The translations under genes were made by a program, and so were the position numbers. The notes beneath the pieces were generated by a model. The model was not told where the DNA came from, searched no databases, and saw only the letters and a list, made by a program, of their open reading frames with translations. DNA of 64,000 bases, taken from positions 434,001 to 498,000 of the forward strand of contig OX638130.1 in the NCBI GenBank assembly GCA_951804985.1. Direction: 5' to 3'. Each line of letters opens with the position of its first letter. Position 1 is the first letter of the stretch. Source of the DNA: Dryomyza anilis. Taxonomy: Eukaryota; Arthropoda; Insecta; Diptera; Dryomyzidae. Below, one piece after another: positions 36,401-44,827 of this stretch.

Positions 36401-36949
36401 TTTGTGATCGCATACCCATCTTATAGGATTGCAACGGATAATGAGATGAAAAACAAATGAATGATTAAATGTGAATTCTTAATATATAATAATAATGGTG
36501 CCCATTATTGTCCTTATTTAGTTTACCTCCAGATCCATTGCGCGTTGTTGCGGTTGTCCTTGTACCACACCATACTGTAGCATATCCCCACCCAAAGTAT
36601 GACGACGAGGATCTTCTCTACGGGAGGCTCGGCGACGTTCTTCGCTGACTACAATATACATAAACCAAAATGACGGTAATAAGATTTAATTATATGTTCA
36701 ATTGATATTTGGTAATGTGTACACACCTTGATCATTTGACATTTGACGTCCACCCGATTTGTTTTCATTTTGCCAGTCCTCTTCTAAAAGAAAACAGCAA
36801 AATTTTGTATTAAGCAAGCAATATAAATATTAAATCAAGTGTTAGTTCAATCATTTACCCCCATCACGTCCTTTACGCTTCTTTTTCGATGTATTGCTAT
36901 TTGACTGGGACGAAGAACTTTTGTCTTTACTTTTCCAACGAATCAACAT
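10371..36949 (-). CDS. p140Cap/SRCIN1/sickle-tail-like AIP3-domain scaffold, short form
   Basis: I traced 19 coding exons, all with matching phases: 36859-36949, 36727-36783, 36527-36648, 36390-36419, 35519-35690, 35099-35442, 34966-35028, 25352-25436, 22905-23019, 22698-22796, 21029-21192, 20496-20561, 20328-20411, 20135-20197, 19579-20038, 19337-19519, 19184-19277, 11346-11468, 10371-11294. They sum to 3,339 nt, that is 1,112 aa. Residues about 158-272 carry the conserved AIP3 N-terminal module (EITSIDTVRALFVRSFPRQL). Residues 519-733 form the coiled-coil core, and proline-rich SH3-type ligands lie near 520-530 and in the last exon (PPPPPPRSSSRSP). Vertebrate relatives are Src/actin-linked cytoplasmic scaffolds at junctions and synapses; that role here is inferred. 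The start is M-L-I-R-W-K in a basic, serine-rich exon. Confidence 0.88.
11858..12053. mobile_element. MITE with GAATCACACGATT ends, 196 bp
   Basis: GAATCACACGATT at 11858 is matched by AATCGTGTGATTC at 12041-12053. The interior has further inverted matches (ATCAACAA... against ...TTGATG) and no coding potential. It lies in an intron of the AIP3-domain gene. Confidence 0.65.
13189..13283. repeat. Imperfect palindrome
   Basis: ATTCATTTCACTTCGTATC near 13189 pairs with GATACAAAGTGAAATGAAT near 13265-13283, leaving a loop of about 57 bp. It may be a small MITE or the arms of one. Confidence 0.55.
14700..14848. mobile_element. 149-bp MITE with ACCCAAGTAAC ends
   Basis: The left end ACCCAAGTAACAACAGTA is matched by TACTGTTGGTTACTTGGGT at the right end. 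The centre is AT-rich and non-coding. No clear target-site duplication could be fixed by eye. Confidence 0.75.
15383..15959. mobile_element. 577-bp MITE with CACTGCCC ends and TTA target duplication
   Basis: The ends are CACTGCCC and GGGCAGTG, with TTA on each outer side (15380-15382 and 15960-15962). Subterminal inverted repeats are longer: TGCAGTAAAAGTTGCAACC...ATACATTTGTGGCGCTGATTC on the left is mirrored by GAATCAGCGCCACAAATGTAT...AACTTTTACTGCA on the right. A central hairpin built on TTTAACAAGTAAAAA lies near 15780-15837. A 3-bp TTA duplication points to the PIF/Harbinger superfamily (TWA preference), as a non-autonomous copy. Confidence 0.75.
16133..16323. mobile_element. 191-bp MITE with TCTACACCGAAAAAAT ends
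   Basis: TCTACACCGAAAAAATTACT at the left is matched by ACATTTTTTCGGTGTAGA at the right. The interior repeats short CTACATTT/AAATGTAG words. A related, more diverged copy lies at about 56280-56470, sharing CGAAAAAATTACTGTAGTAA and ATTTTACTACACAATGTATT. Confidence 0.75.
17090..17340. mobile_element. Partial element with CCCAGCAGGAAATG terminus
   Basis: It starts CCCAGCAGGAAATGACATT and contains TCATTGATGAATATGTC and ATTAAAGATATGTTACACCATATG. The same interior recurs near 26105-26208, and the inverted terminus CATTTCCTGCTGGGG is seen at 28003-28017. This copy has lost its right end. Confidence 0.6.
17655..18309 (+). pseudogene. 5'-truncated, frameshifted non-LTR (LINE) reverse-transcriptase tail with poly(A)
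   Basis: The frames read NDTLNNDLKTISEWGLANRD, then AALDFLGILIQCDLRWNDHI, a stop, then EAAKCLGFLKRCKTYFTPAD, then IRPKMVYNSHICAGASKSF and LEFLDRIQQRAIYLIGDDN. This is the C-terminal part of Jockey/RTE-like reverse transcriptases, downstream of the catalytic core. An in-frame stop near 17930 and a frame change near 18170 show it is dead. It ends in a run of 19 A (18291-18309), the usual 3' end of target-primed LINE insertion. The 5' truncation point is approximate. It lies inside an intron of the AIP3-domain gene in the opposite orientation. Confidence 0.85.
19184..20038 (-). CDS. Coiled-coil core exons of the AIP3-domain gene
   Basis: There are three consecutive exons: 19579-20038, 19337-19519 and 19184-19277. 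The first begins with a proline-rich SH3-type stretch (RDRLKPPPPPKPIALTQAG), then Y-N-Q-L-R-G-L-Q-K-K-A-K-D-L-R heptad-like sequence through EDLYKQEVIRLEKDLSDLES. The second carries FPALSNGVRNILSNEMEKVV and EEPDRLESALRRCKKLTGTL. This matches the conserved Bud6/AIP3-type helical region of the vertebrate SRCIN1/sickle-tail proteins. The donor of the second exon (AAAAG|GTTTCC) is weak but is supported by phase and by where the family homology stops. Confidence 0.88.
21683..22519 (+). CDS. Nested small single-pass membrane protein, 240 aa
   Basis: Three exons (21683-21999, 22055-22209, 22269-22519) join with matching phases (2, then 1) into 723 nt. Donor GCAAG|GTATAC and acceptors TTACAG and GATATAG are good; the donor AAAG|GTTGTT is weaker. 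The product has a hydrophobic N-terminus (LKLCILFIKITVECCVF), a Ser/Glu-rich ectodomain, the motif SPWHQEEKPSKLETLFQIT, one transmembrane helix at about residues 129-154 (SLAFLSFGGYLLCLIVQAIK) and a basic juxtamembrane cytoplasmic side (KRIKIYRRSRREA). I do not recognise the family. It lies on the opposite strand within a 1.5-kb intron of the AIP3-domain gene (between exons 21029-21192 and 22698-22796). A start at methionine 9 is also possible. Confidence 0.75.
24132..24322. mobile_element. Probable MITE, about 190 bp
   Basis: Imperfect terminal inverted repeats: TAGCTGTGCTCCCGTG at the left, and CACGGGAACATAGTTA at the right. The interior is non-coding. The ends match at about 12 of 15 positions. 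Confidence 0.45.
24466..24760 (+). mobile_element. tRNA-derived SINE
   Basis: It begins ACTCAGTGGTTAGTGCGTTG, like a tRNA D-arm with the pol III A box. An anticodon-arm-like GGACTGCGAGCCGAAAGGTC follows, and then a T-arm/B-box-like CCCCGGCTCAAGCC. The body carries TCTCACTCGCCGTTCGAATT and CGGCAATAAACTGTAGGTCC, a sequence I have seen repeatedly as a dispersed fly SINE body. The B box is degraded (GGCTCAAGCC instead of GGTTCGAATCC), so this copy is probably silent. It is not a functional tRNA: no acceptor stem closes. Confidence 0.65.
26209..26407 (+). mobile_element. Helitron-like 5' end
   Basis: TCTATATATATAAAAGAATT follows an A at 26208, the usual 5'-TC terminus of insect Helitrons. It is followed by GACTAACTGACTGATCGATC and CCCGGACC. 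A matching terminus is seen at 57109. The 3' end was not located in this copy, which is broken by the MITE at 26410. Confidence 0.45.
26410..27339. mobile_element. 930-bp mariner-like MITE with about 185-bp terminal inverted repeats
   Basis: CAGGGTGTTTTCAAAATTTA at the left and TAAATTTTGAAAACACCCTG at the right continue as near-perfect inverted arms for about 185 bp (to about 26594, and from about 27160). TA flanks both ends (26408-26409 and 27340-27341), as for Tc1/mariner. The centre (26607-26790) contains a separate dispersed repeat with AAGCCGACTATAAATACCC and GTCACCAGGGTATACGAATC, seen again inverted at about 58165-58240. No transposase is present. Confidence 0.85.
29164..34584 (+). CDS. 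Nested secreted pentraxin/laminin-G-like protein, 533 aa
   Basis: Six exons (29164-29430, 29499-29646, 33197-33290, 33340-33460, 33547-33768, 33835-34584) join in phase to 1,602 nt. Residues 1-19 are a signal peptide (LFVVICVLIINNCCGHAW). Residues about 90-240 form a concanavalin-A-like lectin fold of pentraxin type: FTICYWMRFTN, HVLLTYA, then W-H-H-A-C-T-S-W-N-G-K-T-G-E-W-Q-V-W, matching the H-x-C-x-S/T-W pentraxin signature. A His-rich strip follows (HRDHKHHHVHHFDHE). The C-terminal half is low-complexity, ending with two short cysteine-containing segments (CRNCDIEPF, VESCGHF). It is probably extracellular; the ligand is unknown. The gene sits on the opposite strand inside a 9.5-kb intron of the AIP3-domain gene. 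The first donor (AAAGAG|GTGAAA) is chosen for phase. Confidence 0.82.
30340..30421. repeat. (AT)n microsatellite
   Basis: About 80 bp of uninterrupted TA dinucleotides follow the short TATATAGAAA lead-in. Length in the source genome may differ because such tracts assemble poorly. Confidence 0.97.
30440..30985. repeat. Four tandem units of about 140 bp
   Basis: The word CTTAGTAAGTCAGGAGTT or close variants recurs at about 30473, 30612, 30752 and 30893. Each is followed about 50-60 bp later by TATGGGAGGTGCCACGCCC-like sequence and TCCGCCCACATT-like sequence. Units are diverged by roughly 20 percent by eye. Related fragments (GGCGTGGCACCTCCCATAC) occur at about 57276-57300, and a shorter relative at about 59680-59700. 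Confidence 0.8.
35099..35442 (-). CDS. AIP3 N-terminal module exon
   Basis: This 344-nt exon holds the best-conserved segment of the gene: TKRALLPNEITSIDTVRALF, then PRQLTMAYLEGPNVKIYIHD, then the YELEDVRLHLREIRDRSVLR region. It closely resembles the SRCIN1/KIAA1217 family, including the E-I-T-S-x-D-T-x-R-A-L-F-V motif and the D-R-S-x-L-R-L ending. It closes with a proline-rich linker (PGGPGIPQPLPQAVP). Acceptor TTCACAG|GTTTGG and donor GATCAG|GTAAAA are clean. This is the anchor for the whole gene's identity. Confidence 0.93.
36390..36419 (-). CDS. 30-nt microexon of the AIP3-domain gene
   Basis: The microexon codes MGMRSQKSKK and is bounded by CTATAAG on the 5' side and AAAAAG|GTAAGC on the 3' side. 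It is phase 0 on both ends, so inclusion or skipping both keep the frame. It adds a strongly basic decapeptide between the N-terminal leader and the AIP3 module. Cassette use would be typical of neuronal microexons; this is inferred from size and phase only. Confidence 0.6.
36859..36949 (-). CDS. Alternative first exon of the AIP3-domain gene (short form)
   Basis: Thirty codons start M-L-I-R-W-K-S-K-D-K, followed by a serine run and KKKRKGRDG, and end in phase 1 at GGGG|GTAAAT. The phase matches the acceptor of the next exon (TTTTAG|AAGAGG at 36783), which can equally accept the long-form exon at 38509. The basic KKKRKGR stretch is a possible membrane- or nucleus-directing cluster. DNA upstream of 36949 should hold a separate promoter, but I cannot place the transcription start. 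Confidence 0.8.
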
Positions 36950-38508
36950 TTTACTTATTTAATGTGCATGGACTATTTTAAACTTTTAATAATGTAAGCG
37001 GCATTTGTTTTTTATTTATGTTGTTAAATTGCAGTTAGGAATTGCAGCGTACGTTTAGAAACTACTACAAAATAAATTTATAATATAAATAAAGGCCTCT
37101 AACTCTAGACAAAAATAAGTTGAAGATTACGACTACTTTTGTGTGTAATCTTTCTCATAAAACATGTTCAATTTGTCTATAGTTATGCGGCATAATTTTC
37201 GTACATACATGGCTGAATTCCGGCAGTATGCTGACAACGATTGGATGCGCTTTATTCGTTAAGAAATGATTTTGCACAAGTGATTCGTTTGTGTAAAGGT
37301 AACACACAAATGCAATTAATTAAAATAAAATTAAAAAAGAACAAAATGCCCAAACCATAACTTATTCTAATGTAAACACTCAAAATAATTGATTTTCGTT
37401 ATTGTTATTGTCAGAACTGTCTCTCATGCTCTCATGCTATAACAGAGAGAATTGAGCAAACTGAGAGAATACATAAAATGAAGAGGAAAAATATGAAAAA
37501 TTATCCTATTCATTTTTCGACCACCTCATTTTAAATTAAATTGCACATATTTTATTCCAGCATTTGAAAATTTTTTAACTTCATCATTTGATTACTGAAC
37601 ACATTACAGAACAATTTTATTTGTACACGATTTTCAAGGCAGAACACCCAATATGTATGTGTTGAATTTTTTGCATTTGAAAATTTTCTTTAAGTATTTT
37701 AATATTTTATTATATGAAAATGAAGAGATTTGAAAAATAATTATTATCAACCAATTCTTTGATAAAAATTGTATGGATTTATTTGTTTTAATTGCAAATA
37801 AAGTATTTTAAGATACACTTTTTCCATAAAATTAAGCACTGCGGATTTTTCGACTGTGTTTCTGTACCGTCCGAACTATATTAATGCAAAATAATTTTTG
37901 TATATCCTAAAGGAGTATCCGCCCTAAAAGAGCGCCGTGCATATGTTAGTGTTTTATTTGTGCCATGTGAATATCAATTTCTACAGCTTACCCAATATGC
38001 TCTTCATGCGCATTGTACAATATTTTAGCCACTGCATGAACCCCCAATAAATGCGCATATGCTATGAGCGTTGGGTTGTCTACGCTCATTTCCGCATAAC
38101 TATGAAAAGCCGGTCTCGGGATATCTATAAAATCTAGCATTTCTAAAAACGTAGTGTTTTGTCACTGCGCCGCCTATCAATTTGGTGTTTATCGTATGTA
38201 GGATTAACGACCTCGTTGTTAAAAAAATGGGATGTAGATAGTTTGTTGACTACATTACGAAACAAGCAATATTTTATGAATGAATATGAATCAAATTCTA
38301 ATTTAGTTATTGGTCGAACCAGTTTCTATAATACTGGTAGTTGCAAAATTATTGCCATGCATTGCTATTGCTCGTTGCTATAAATAACTAGATATGTATT
38401 AGCAATAATGGTTGCCATTGGGCAATAATGTTAATTTGCTGACTATTATGCGAATGTCGAAATGCACAGTGCAAAGTACTTACCTGATAATATATATATA
38501 ATACTTAC
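36950..38508 (-). other. Intron and alternative-promoter region of the AIP3-domain gene
   Basis: This lies between the two alternative first-exon groups. I saw no coding exon. DNA just upstream of 36949 must hold the leader and promoter of the short form. Open frames here, for example near 38160-38380, have no recognisable content. Confidence 0.5.
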
Positions 38509-41217
38509 TTCTGTATTGCGGATGATGTTTCATGCGAATTAATTCTTCTGTTTTAAAGTTGTTGTGATTTAAACCTTCTGATGGATGTGTGTGCACATTT
38601 TTCTTTAATGTAGAGCAATATATATGATTTTGAAAATCACTGGAACCATCGAGTTCGATAGGAGACCTGCATCCAAAGTTATAACCACGACGTATTGTTT
38701 GAATGCCATGCTATAAATTTGTCATAAATTGTAATGAATGCTTTCTTTTATTATTTTTGTAATATATACCTGATTAATATCCACAAAAGTATTATTTGAA
38801 GAATATCTTGAAATTGAATCCAATGAAGTGTCAGCTCTGCTATGTACGCTTCTTTGTTCTTGGTCATATGATGTTGGTTTCATAGAGTTGCGTTTAAAGA
38901 CATTTGCATAAACTATAGGCTTATTCATGTTGGGGTATTGCAGCGCCGGATCGGAATATTGATAAATTTTGTAATAGTCAGGAGATGGATTTGATGAAGA
39001 AACAACATCTGAACTATGTTGGTTATTTTGGCTTTCTTTCTTTGCTTTTCGTTTTATTGAATTTCGACAAAACTGCTTGACTCTTGCGATAATTTCTTCA
39101 CGGCTTAATGTAGTACCAGGTGGGATGTCTCTTGAACTGTTTGAACCGTCAATTGATACGTTTTGATTACTAGTCTTATTTTTGTTTTGTATTATTCTAT
39201 AATCGATTAAAGAACGTGGATCTTGTATGTACATTGGAGTAAGATTGGTGCCATTGAATGTATTTCGTTGTGGACAATTTCGCACAAAGTGGTTGTTGCT
39301 CTGATTTAACGTCGCATATTTTCTTTTACTTGGATCCAGTTGCTGCTTAGAAAGTGCTATATATTCGTACAAATTATCATTATTTTGAGAGTTTTGTTTC
39401 AAAATATTGATGTACAAATTGCGGTCCACATTTAGTTTTTTATCCCTGAGCTGAAACCATTCATTTCTAAAATTATTCGTGTTTCTAACACACACGGCAG
39501 GTGCACTCGAACTTGTATCTTTAATGAGCAACCCTTCTGAGCTATCGTTTTCTTGTATATTCGACCCCATGACTTCGTGTTTAACGTTTCCACTATTTTC
39601 TGTATTTAATATTTTTCGTTGCATTTCACTACGATCTATTAGGGGAGGTCTATTCATTGTTTCATGATTGTCAATTGTTAATGGCTTGTTCACTCGTTCA
39701 TTTTGCAAATATTTAGAAGTCGAATAGGCATTAGTAATATTGTTAGTAGTGTTATGTACTTCAGTAGGTTCATCTAAAGTTGGATTTTTATTTCTATATA
39801 AAGGTTTAGCTTGTATGCGAGATTCATGACCTCTAAGCAGATGTCCACTTTTATTGTCGTTACCCTTGTTCTCGTGCTCATTATACAAATCTGTAATTGT
39901 GTTGTTCCCATCTTGTGATATTCTGCTAATATATATATTTTCATTGGAATCGCTGTACACTTTACAATCATTATTTTCTTCATTTGCTTGATAAGCTTGC
40001 ATACGCTTGCTTTCAAGTTCTTTACGTTTATTATAGTTTTTATTTGTTAGTAATTTATTAGAAATATTTGTATCATTTTCCCTAACATTACTCTTCAAAT
40101 CACAAATTTCTTGTTTCACAGAAGCGGTTGGTTTTGGTTTAGTTTTACTTTTTGATAAAAAGCGATGAAATATCGAAGGTTTCTTGGTTTTCTTCGATAA
40201 ATCTTCTTTACTGACAGTGTTCTTATTTGCTAGTGGTTTAGTATCAATTTTATATTTATTTGGTGGGCAAGGAATTTGCGATTCCTTTTTAGCGTCATTT
40301 AATACTTTATGCGGTACTAGTACAAGTCCATTTTTCATTAGATATTTCTGAAAACTTTTTGATTTAATGGTACTTGTGAATAAATCTTTATTTTTAGGCA
40401 TTCTGGAATGTATGTCATTACTGTTGGCAAGTGGTTCTTCTGAACTTAGGTCGGTTCTGGTTTTAAGATGTTCTTCAATATCGTCCAAATCATCCATTGA
40501 AGAAAATTTTATATTTTTAACACGCTCATCAAATTTCTTTACATTTAATTTAATTTCTGTTGGATTTAGGTATGTGGAGTCCTGCTCAGTACCAACCTTT
40601 ATTTTGATGTCGGAGAGACTAGGATAATTTGGTTTTGAACATTTCTTATATGGAAGTTTATTAGATATGATCTCCACGCCAGTTGGATGCTCATGCAATG
40701 ATTTTTCTACAATTGGCTTGTTCAATTTGTTTTTTACATTTTTCTCTCTTAATTCTTGTACAGATTCACGTTTAATATGCTCTAATACTGCAGGATCATA
40801 ATAAAAATACGGATCGGGATTTTTTATATATGTTTTTACATATTTTGATTGTCTAAGAACCTCTTCGGTTGTAATATTATCATCTGACAACGATCTTTGT
40901 AGTGGATTTTCACTATTGACATGAGCATCTTTTAGTGTATGAGATTCTATTTCTAGCACTTGTGGTTGATTTGTTTGAGCTATATCAAAAGTTGGCGGTG
41001 GTGAATGATTTCCATTGGCGTTATAAGATTCTTTAAAAGGGTTTCGTTTATCTATTATTGCATCGCCCAAGGTAAACTTTCTTATGCATTCATCATCAGC
41101 ATTTGCTGGTGATTTCTTAATGTGTTTATTACTTTCGAAATTATTTACTTCAATTTTGGTAAGAGCATCATTAGCCTCTCTTGTTTCGTTCTCTGCGTTG
41201 CCATTTGTATCCATCAT
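38509..41217 (-). CDS. Long-isoform N-terminal exons of the AIP3-domain gene
   Basis: A 2,448-nt exon (38770-41217) starts MMDTNGNAENETREANDALT and ends V-D-I-N-Q at a donor (AATCAG|GTATAT). It splices in phase 0 to a 202-nt exon (38509-38710) that ends in phase 1 at AGAA|GTAAGT. That phase fits the exon at 36727-36783, as does the short-form first exon. I therefore read these as alternative first exons of the AIP3-domain gene, giving a 1,965-aa long form. The roughly 880 extra residues are Asn/Ser/Lys-rich, look largely disordered and contain no domain I recognise; short ordered-looking spots include NPDPYFYYDPAVLEHI and DIPPGTTLSREEIIARV. Joining to the downstream gene is an inference from phase and position. 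Otherwise it would be an independent two-exon gene of about 880 aa with a missing end. Confidence 0.72.
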
Positions 41218-42741
41218 TTTATTTGGTTTTTATTTATATAATTGTAAAAAGTGGCGATATACTTCGTTTTAAAGACTCATCCTGTACAGAGCAATTTCAA
41301 ATGTTTCCTATAAGAAAAATGTGTAAAAAAACTTATTCAAGAAATGAAATTAATGAAATCAAATTGGGTTTTAAGTTGAATTGGACTTTGTTAGGTTTTA
41401 AACCGCAAGTGTTGCAATATATAATTTGTAATCTACAATAAATCATAAATTATAGAATTAATGCGTAATATTAAACAGAATATGCGAAAACTGAAGTGGC
41501 CGCTGTAGTTAAGCTTATGACTTAAGTGGGGCAGTGGGGTTAAGTTACTACTTACGTTGCACACCGTTTGGATTTATTTACATCACAAATATACAATCAC
41601 TTTAGTCCGTATGACTAATTCAACAAATACATATAGCACAAATGCACAAATCATTCACACATTACACATAGTTGTTTACAATTTACAAGACGGTGTTTCA
41701 CAAATTTCACAATCTCAGTTGTTAATTATTGCATTTTCAATTAAGTAATTCGCGCGAGGAGGTGACGTACACAAAAACAAAAAAAAAACTATAATGAAAA
41801 TGCCGTCAACATCAGCTGCTGGTTCTTTTCTTCTTCACAGCCCAACATATTTTATTTACTACTAGCGACAGTGTTGCCATACATTTTTTCCTCCCTCTAG
41901 ATTTATGGGAACAACCTTCAGTACAAAAAAACCCTATATTTTTGTTTCACATAAAAACATATTTATTTAGAAATAAATTTACCAAATTGTAGCATATATT
42001 ATTGTATAAAATGCAACACTGTAAGGTAATATAAGTAACATTGTATGAAAAGCACTATGGCAACACTGCCGTAATAAAGCATCATTGTTGAACGAACGTT
42101 GTGTATTTAAGTCGTCTTTTATTGTGCTACAAAATCAATCAATGTTATTGCATTTTCTGCCATGTACTTTTGAAAACTTTTTGTAGAAAAAGTCGTGTTT
42201 TTCCAAATTGGTTAAAAGTCAATTTCACTAATAAAATTATAGCACTGTGTCTATTAAGACGATATTAAAAAATTGTTTTGTGACACAATCATCCTAACCA
42301 ACAAACGAAATAAAGTCGACTTTAAAAATAGTAGCAGTTTGATACTATCTTTAAAGTCGATTTTTACACAATTACTGTACATTCAAATGTACTTATGTAA
42401 TATTCTTAACATACACTAAGTCCACAACAGTTTTATTTAAACATATACCCCAAAAGCATTAACCCTTTAGAGTCCTCCTTAGACACTCTAACAACTTAGA
42501 CAACGGGAAAATGGGAAACCTCTGATCTTAGAAATCTTTCCGTATTTATTTATCTATAAAAAAATGTATTGGAAATTAGGGAATCCATTTTTTCGTAACA
42601 TTCATTATGGCTAAGCTGCAATTGTCGGTAGATAGCGATATAGAATATTATCGTTATGGAGATATAGAATCACGCTACTGGCGTTCTTTTAAATTAATTA
42701 TACGTATTAAATTAATGTACCCGTTATGCTTCGTTATGTGA

Positions 42742-42811
<70 letters not shown>

Positions 42812-43794
42812 TGAACATTAATATATTTTCAATTTACTTATTTTAAATATAAATAATATAGACATTCGGCGTTGCAATTTTAGCAGATGGCTCTTTTCAA
42901 CGTTCGTTTGACGTACAATTGGGGCATATCGATGAATTCCGATGGAATTCGCTTCCTGCACGTTTTGGATTCGGTGAAATTGTTGTGTACGTCGGCTTAA
43001 AAATTCTTGATTTTAAAAAGTTTTTTATTTATTAGGTTGTTTTATTGTCTGTCGTTCGGTACACATTTTGTAATTGATTTTAAACTACCTTCGCGATGAG
43101 CTACAGACTTGAGATTTTAAATATTTTCTCGAACTGATGACAATGCAATATTATCGTTTTCTTGCCATCCGGTTCTATGGCCATGGTTCCATATTAAAGT
43201 CACTTTGACACATGAATATTTTTAATTTTAATAATAGTAGGCCTTTCGAATTATGTCAGACGAAAATTTAATTGACACAAAAAAATAAGAAAAATAAAAA
43301 ATATGTAATAGAAAATATTTTTTAATATAAAACGTTTTTAAGGTGTATTTTTAGAATGTTTTAAAATTAAATATAAGGCGGTATTGGATCCTTAAAACTC
43401 ACATTAAAAACGTGTCATATTAAAAAATATTTTTTATTTCCTATTTTTCTAATCTTTAATATAATACTTACAGAAAATTATATACAAAAAAATATCAAAG
43501 CTGCCGAAATCTGTTTATTTACATTGATCAACCCATTTTCTCATAAACTCATTCTAATTGGATTTTGTTTTGCTATTTTGTATTTGTTTATTTGTCTATT
43601 GTCGAAATCCTGTTTGTTACCTTCATAGTTAATTAAAACTCATCTAATTCCATTCGTTTATATTTATTTTTCAAGTATTTGTAATTAGCACAAAACGAAC
43701 AAAACTACTTTGCTAAATGGATTTTGTTTTTCAAGAATTTCGAATCTTATATAAAAAGTTTTAATTAAACACACTCTGCTCTGCACTGCTTCAA
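41218..43794. other. Spacer between the long-form start and eIF3g
   Basis: It should contain the 5' UTR and promoter of the long AIP3-domain transcript (from 41218 rightwards) and the 3' UTR of eIF3g (up to 43794, with TTTATTTTT near 43663 as a minus-strand AATAAA). No exon was found. A TA microsatellite lies at 42744-42806, and an AAAGTCGACTTT-type palindrome at about 42312-42362. Confidence 0.6.
42744..42806. repeat. (TA)n microsatellite
   Basis: About 62 bp of pure TA dinucleotides between AATG and GGGTATG. Confidence 0.97.
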
Positions 43795-44595
43795 TCAGTT
43801 TTGCTGTGGTTTGGACCATTCGACATTCAAAATCAAGTGATCGTAGCCGTGTCCATTGAGAATATCGATCGCAGCAGCCGCATCCTTGCGCTGCTTGAAA
43901 TGTACGTAGGCGAAACCTTTGCAGAGGCCGGTGTTTTTATCGCGCGCCAAATACATTTTGCTCTGTGGACCAATTTTCTTGACCAGCTCTTCTAAATCGG
44001 CCTCCGTCATGGACTCAGATAAATTAGAAATGCGAATAGCAGCAGTATCGTCACGTCCACGCATACCCAAGCCTCCCTTCTGGCTGTCCTTGAGGAACGG
44101 CGGCACATATTTTCCAGACTTGGGCGCATCCGAGATAGTGGCAGTGGCCTTCTTCTCCATGAGATTGGTATCCATGGCGGTGCCTTTGTATGGACAATTC
44201 ACGGACCAATGTTCACCGTTGCAAATACGACATTTGGCAATGTTTTTGGTGGGGTCCAACAATGGATCGTTGACCTTCTCCTCCTCCTTGGAGTTCAAGA
44301 ATTGCATGAATATCTCTTCCGATACCATAGTGGTCTGTGAGTTTGGACCTGGTTTATCATCTTTAGATTCGCCAAACTTGGGCCAAGTGCGGCGCTTAGC
44401 CACAGTCTTAGGCACAACTTGTTTGCTAATTTTGTATGTGCGAACCACTTTAGTTTTCTTGTCATCCTTGTTGTATTTGTATTCGGTGACATATTTGTGA
44501 CCATTCTCAGTGGTCTCAGTGGTGGGGGGCAGGCCACCGTAATCGAGTTCGACCTCATCGGCCCATGAAGATTTTATCGTTTCAACACCGGGCAT
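43795..44595 (-). CDS. eIF3g1: Eukaryotic translation initiation factor 3 subunit G
   Basis: The 266-aa protein is full length for eIF3g: [20 protein letters not shown] at the start, a CCHC zinc knuckle (C122, C125, H129, C134), [12 protein letters not shown], and a C-terminal RRM at about 186-262 (RNP2 IRISNL, RNP1 KGFAYVHF). eIF3g is an RNA-binding subunit of eIF3 that contacts mRNA and the 40S ribosome during scanning. The coding region is a single exon. An intron in the 5' UTR (44596-44665, donor AATAAG|GTAAAA) has its acceptor AG directly before the ATG, so the start codon is the first triplet of the exon. The ubiquitous paralogue (eIF3g1) is the likelier identity because of its full conservation; eIF3g2 is the alternative. 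Confidence 0.93.
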   Translation of the reverse strand: MPGVETIKSSWADEVELDYGGLPPTTETTENGHKYVTEYKYNKDDKKTKVVRTYKISKQVVPKTVAKRRTWPKFGESKDDKPGPNSQTTMVSEEIFMQFLNSKEEEKVNDPLLDPTKNIAKCRICNGEHWSVNCPYKGTAMDTNLMEKKATATISDAPKSGKYVPPFLKDSQKGGLGMRGRDDTAAIRISNLSESMTEADLEELVKKIGPQSKMYLARDKNTGLCKGFAYVHFKQRKDAAAAIDILNGHGYDHLILNVEWSKPQQN

Positions 44596-44665
44596 CTACA
44601 ATATTAACAATTATTAGTCCAACTGCATATCATCATGTAGCACAAAGTTTTAGCAATATTTTTAC
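44596..44665 (-). other. 5' UTR intron of eIF3g ending at the start codon
   Basis: On the minus strand, CAAAAATAAG|GTAAAAATATT starts the intron and ATATTGTAG|ATGCCCGG ends it. The 70-bp size is typical of small fly introns. Upstream leader sequence continues to about 44770. Confidence 0.7.
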
Positions 44666-44827
44666 CTTATTTTTGCTGTAATTTAATGCGAATTTATGAA
44701 ATTTATACACGCCACGAGTTAAGCAAAATGAACGCAAATTGAAAAGGAGTGAGCACGAATAACTCACCACAGAACTGTCAAAAACTGACGTTGGTCAACA
44801 TATTTGGGCACGTTCAGAAAGTATATC

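Noticed and set aside
43919..44500. 193-codon plus-strand frame
   Set aside because: Antisense shadow of eIF3g, which has a complete conserved protein on the minus strand.
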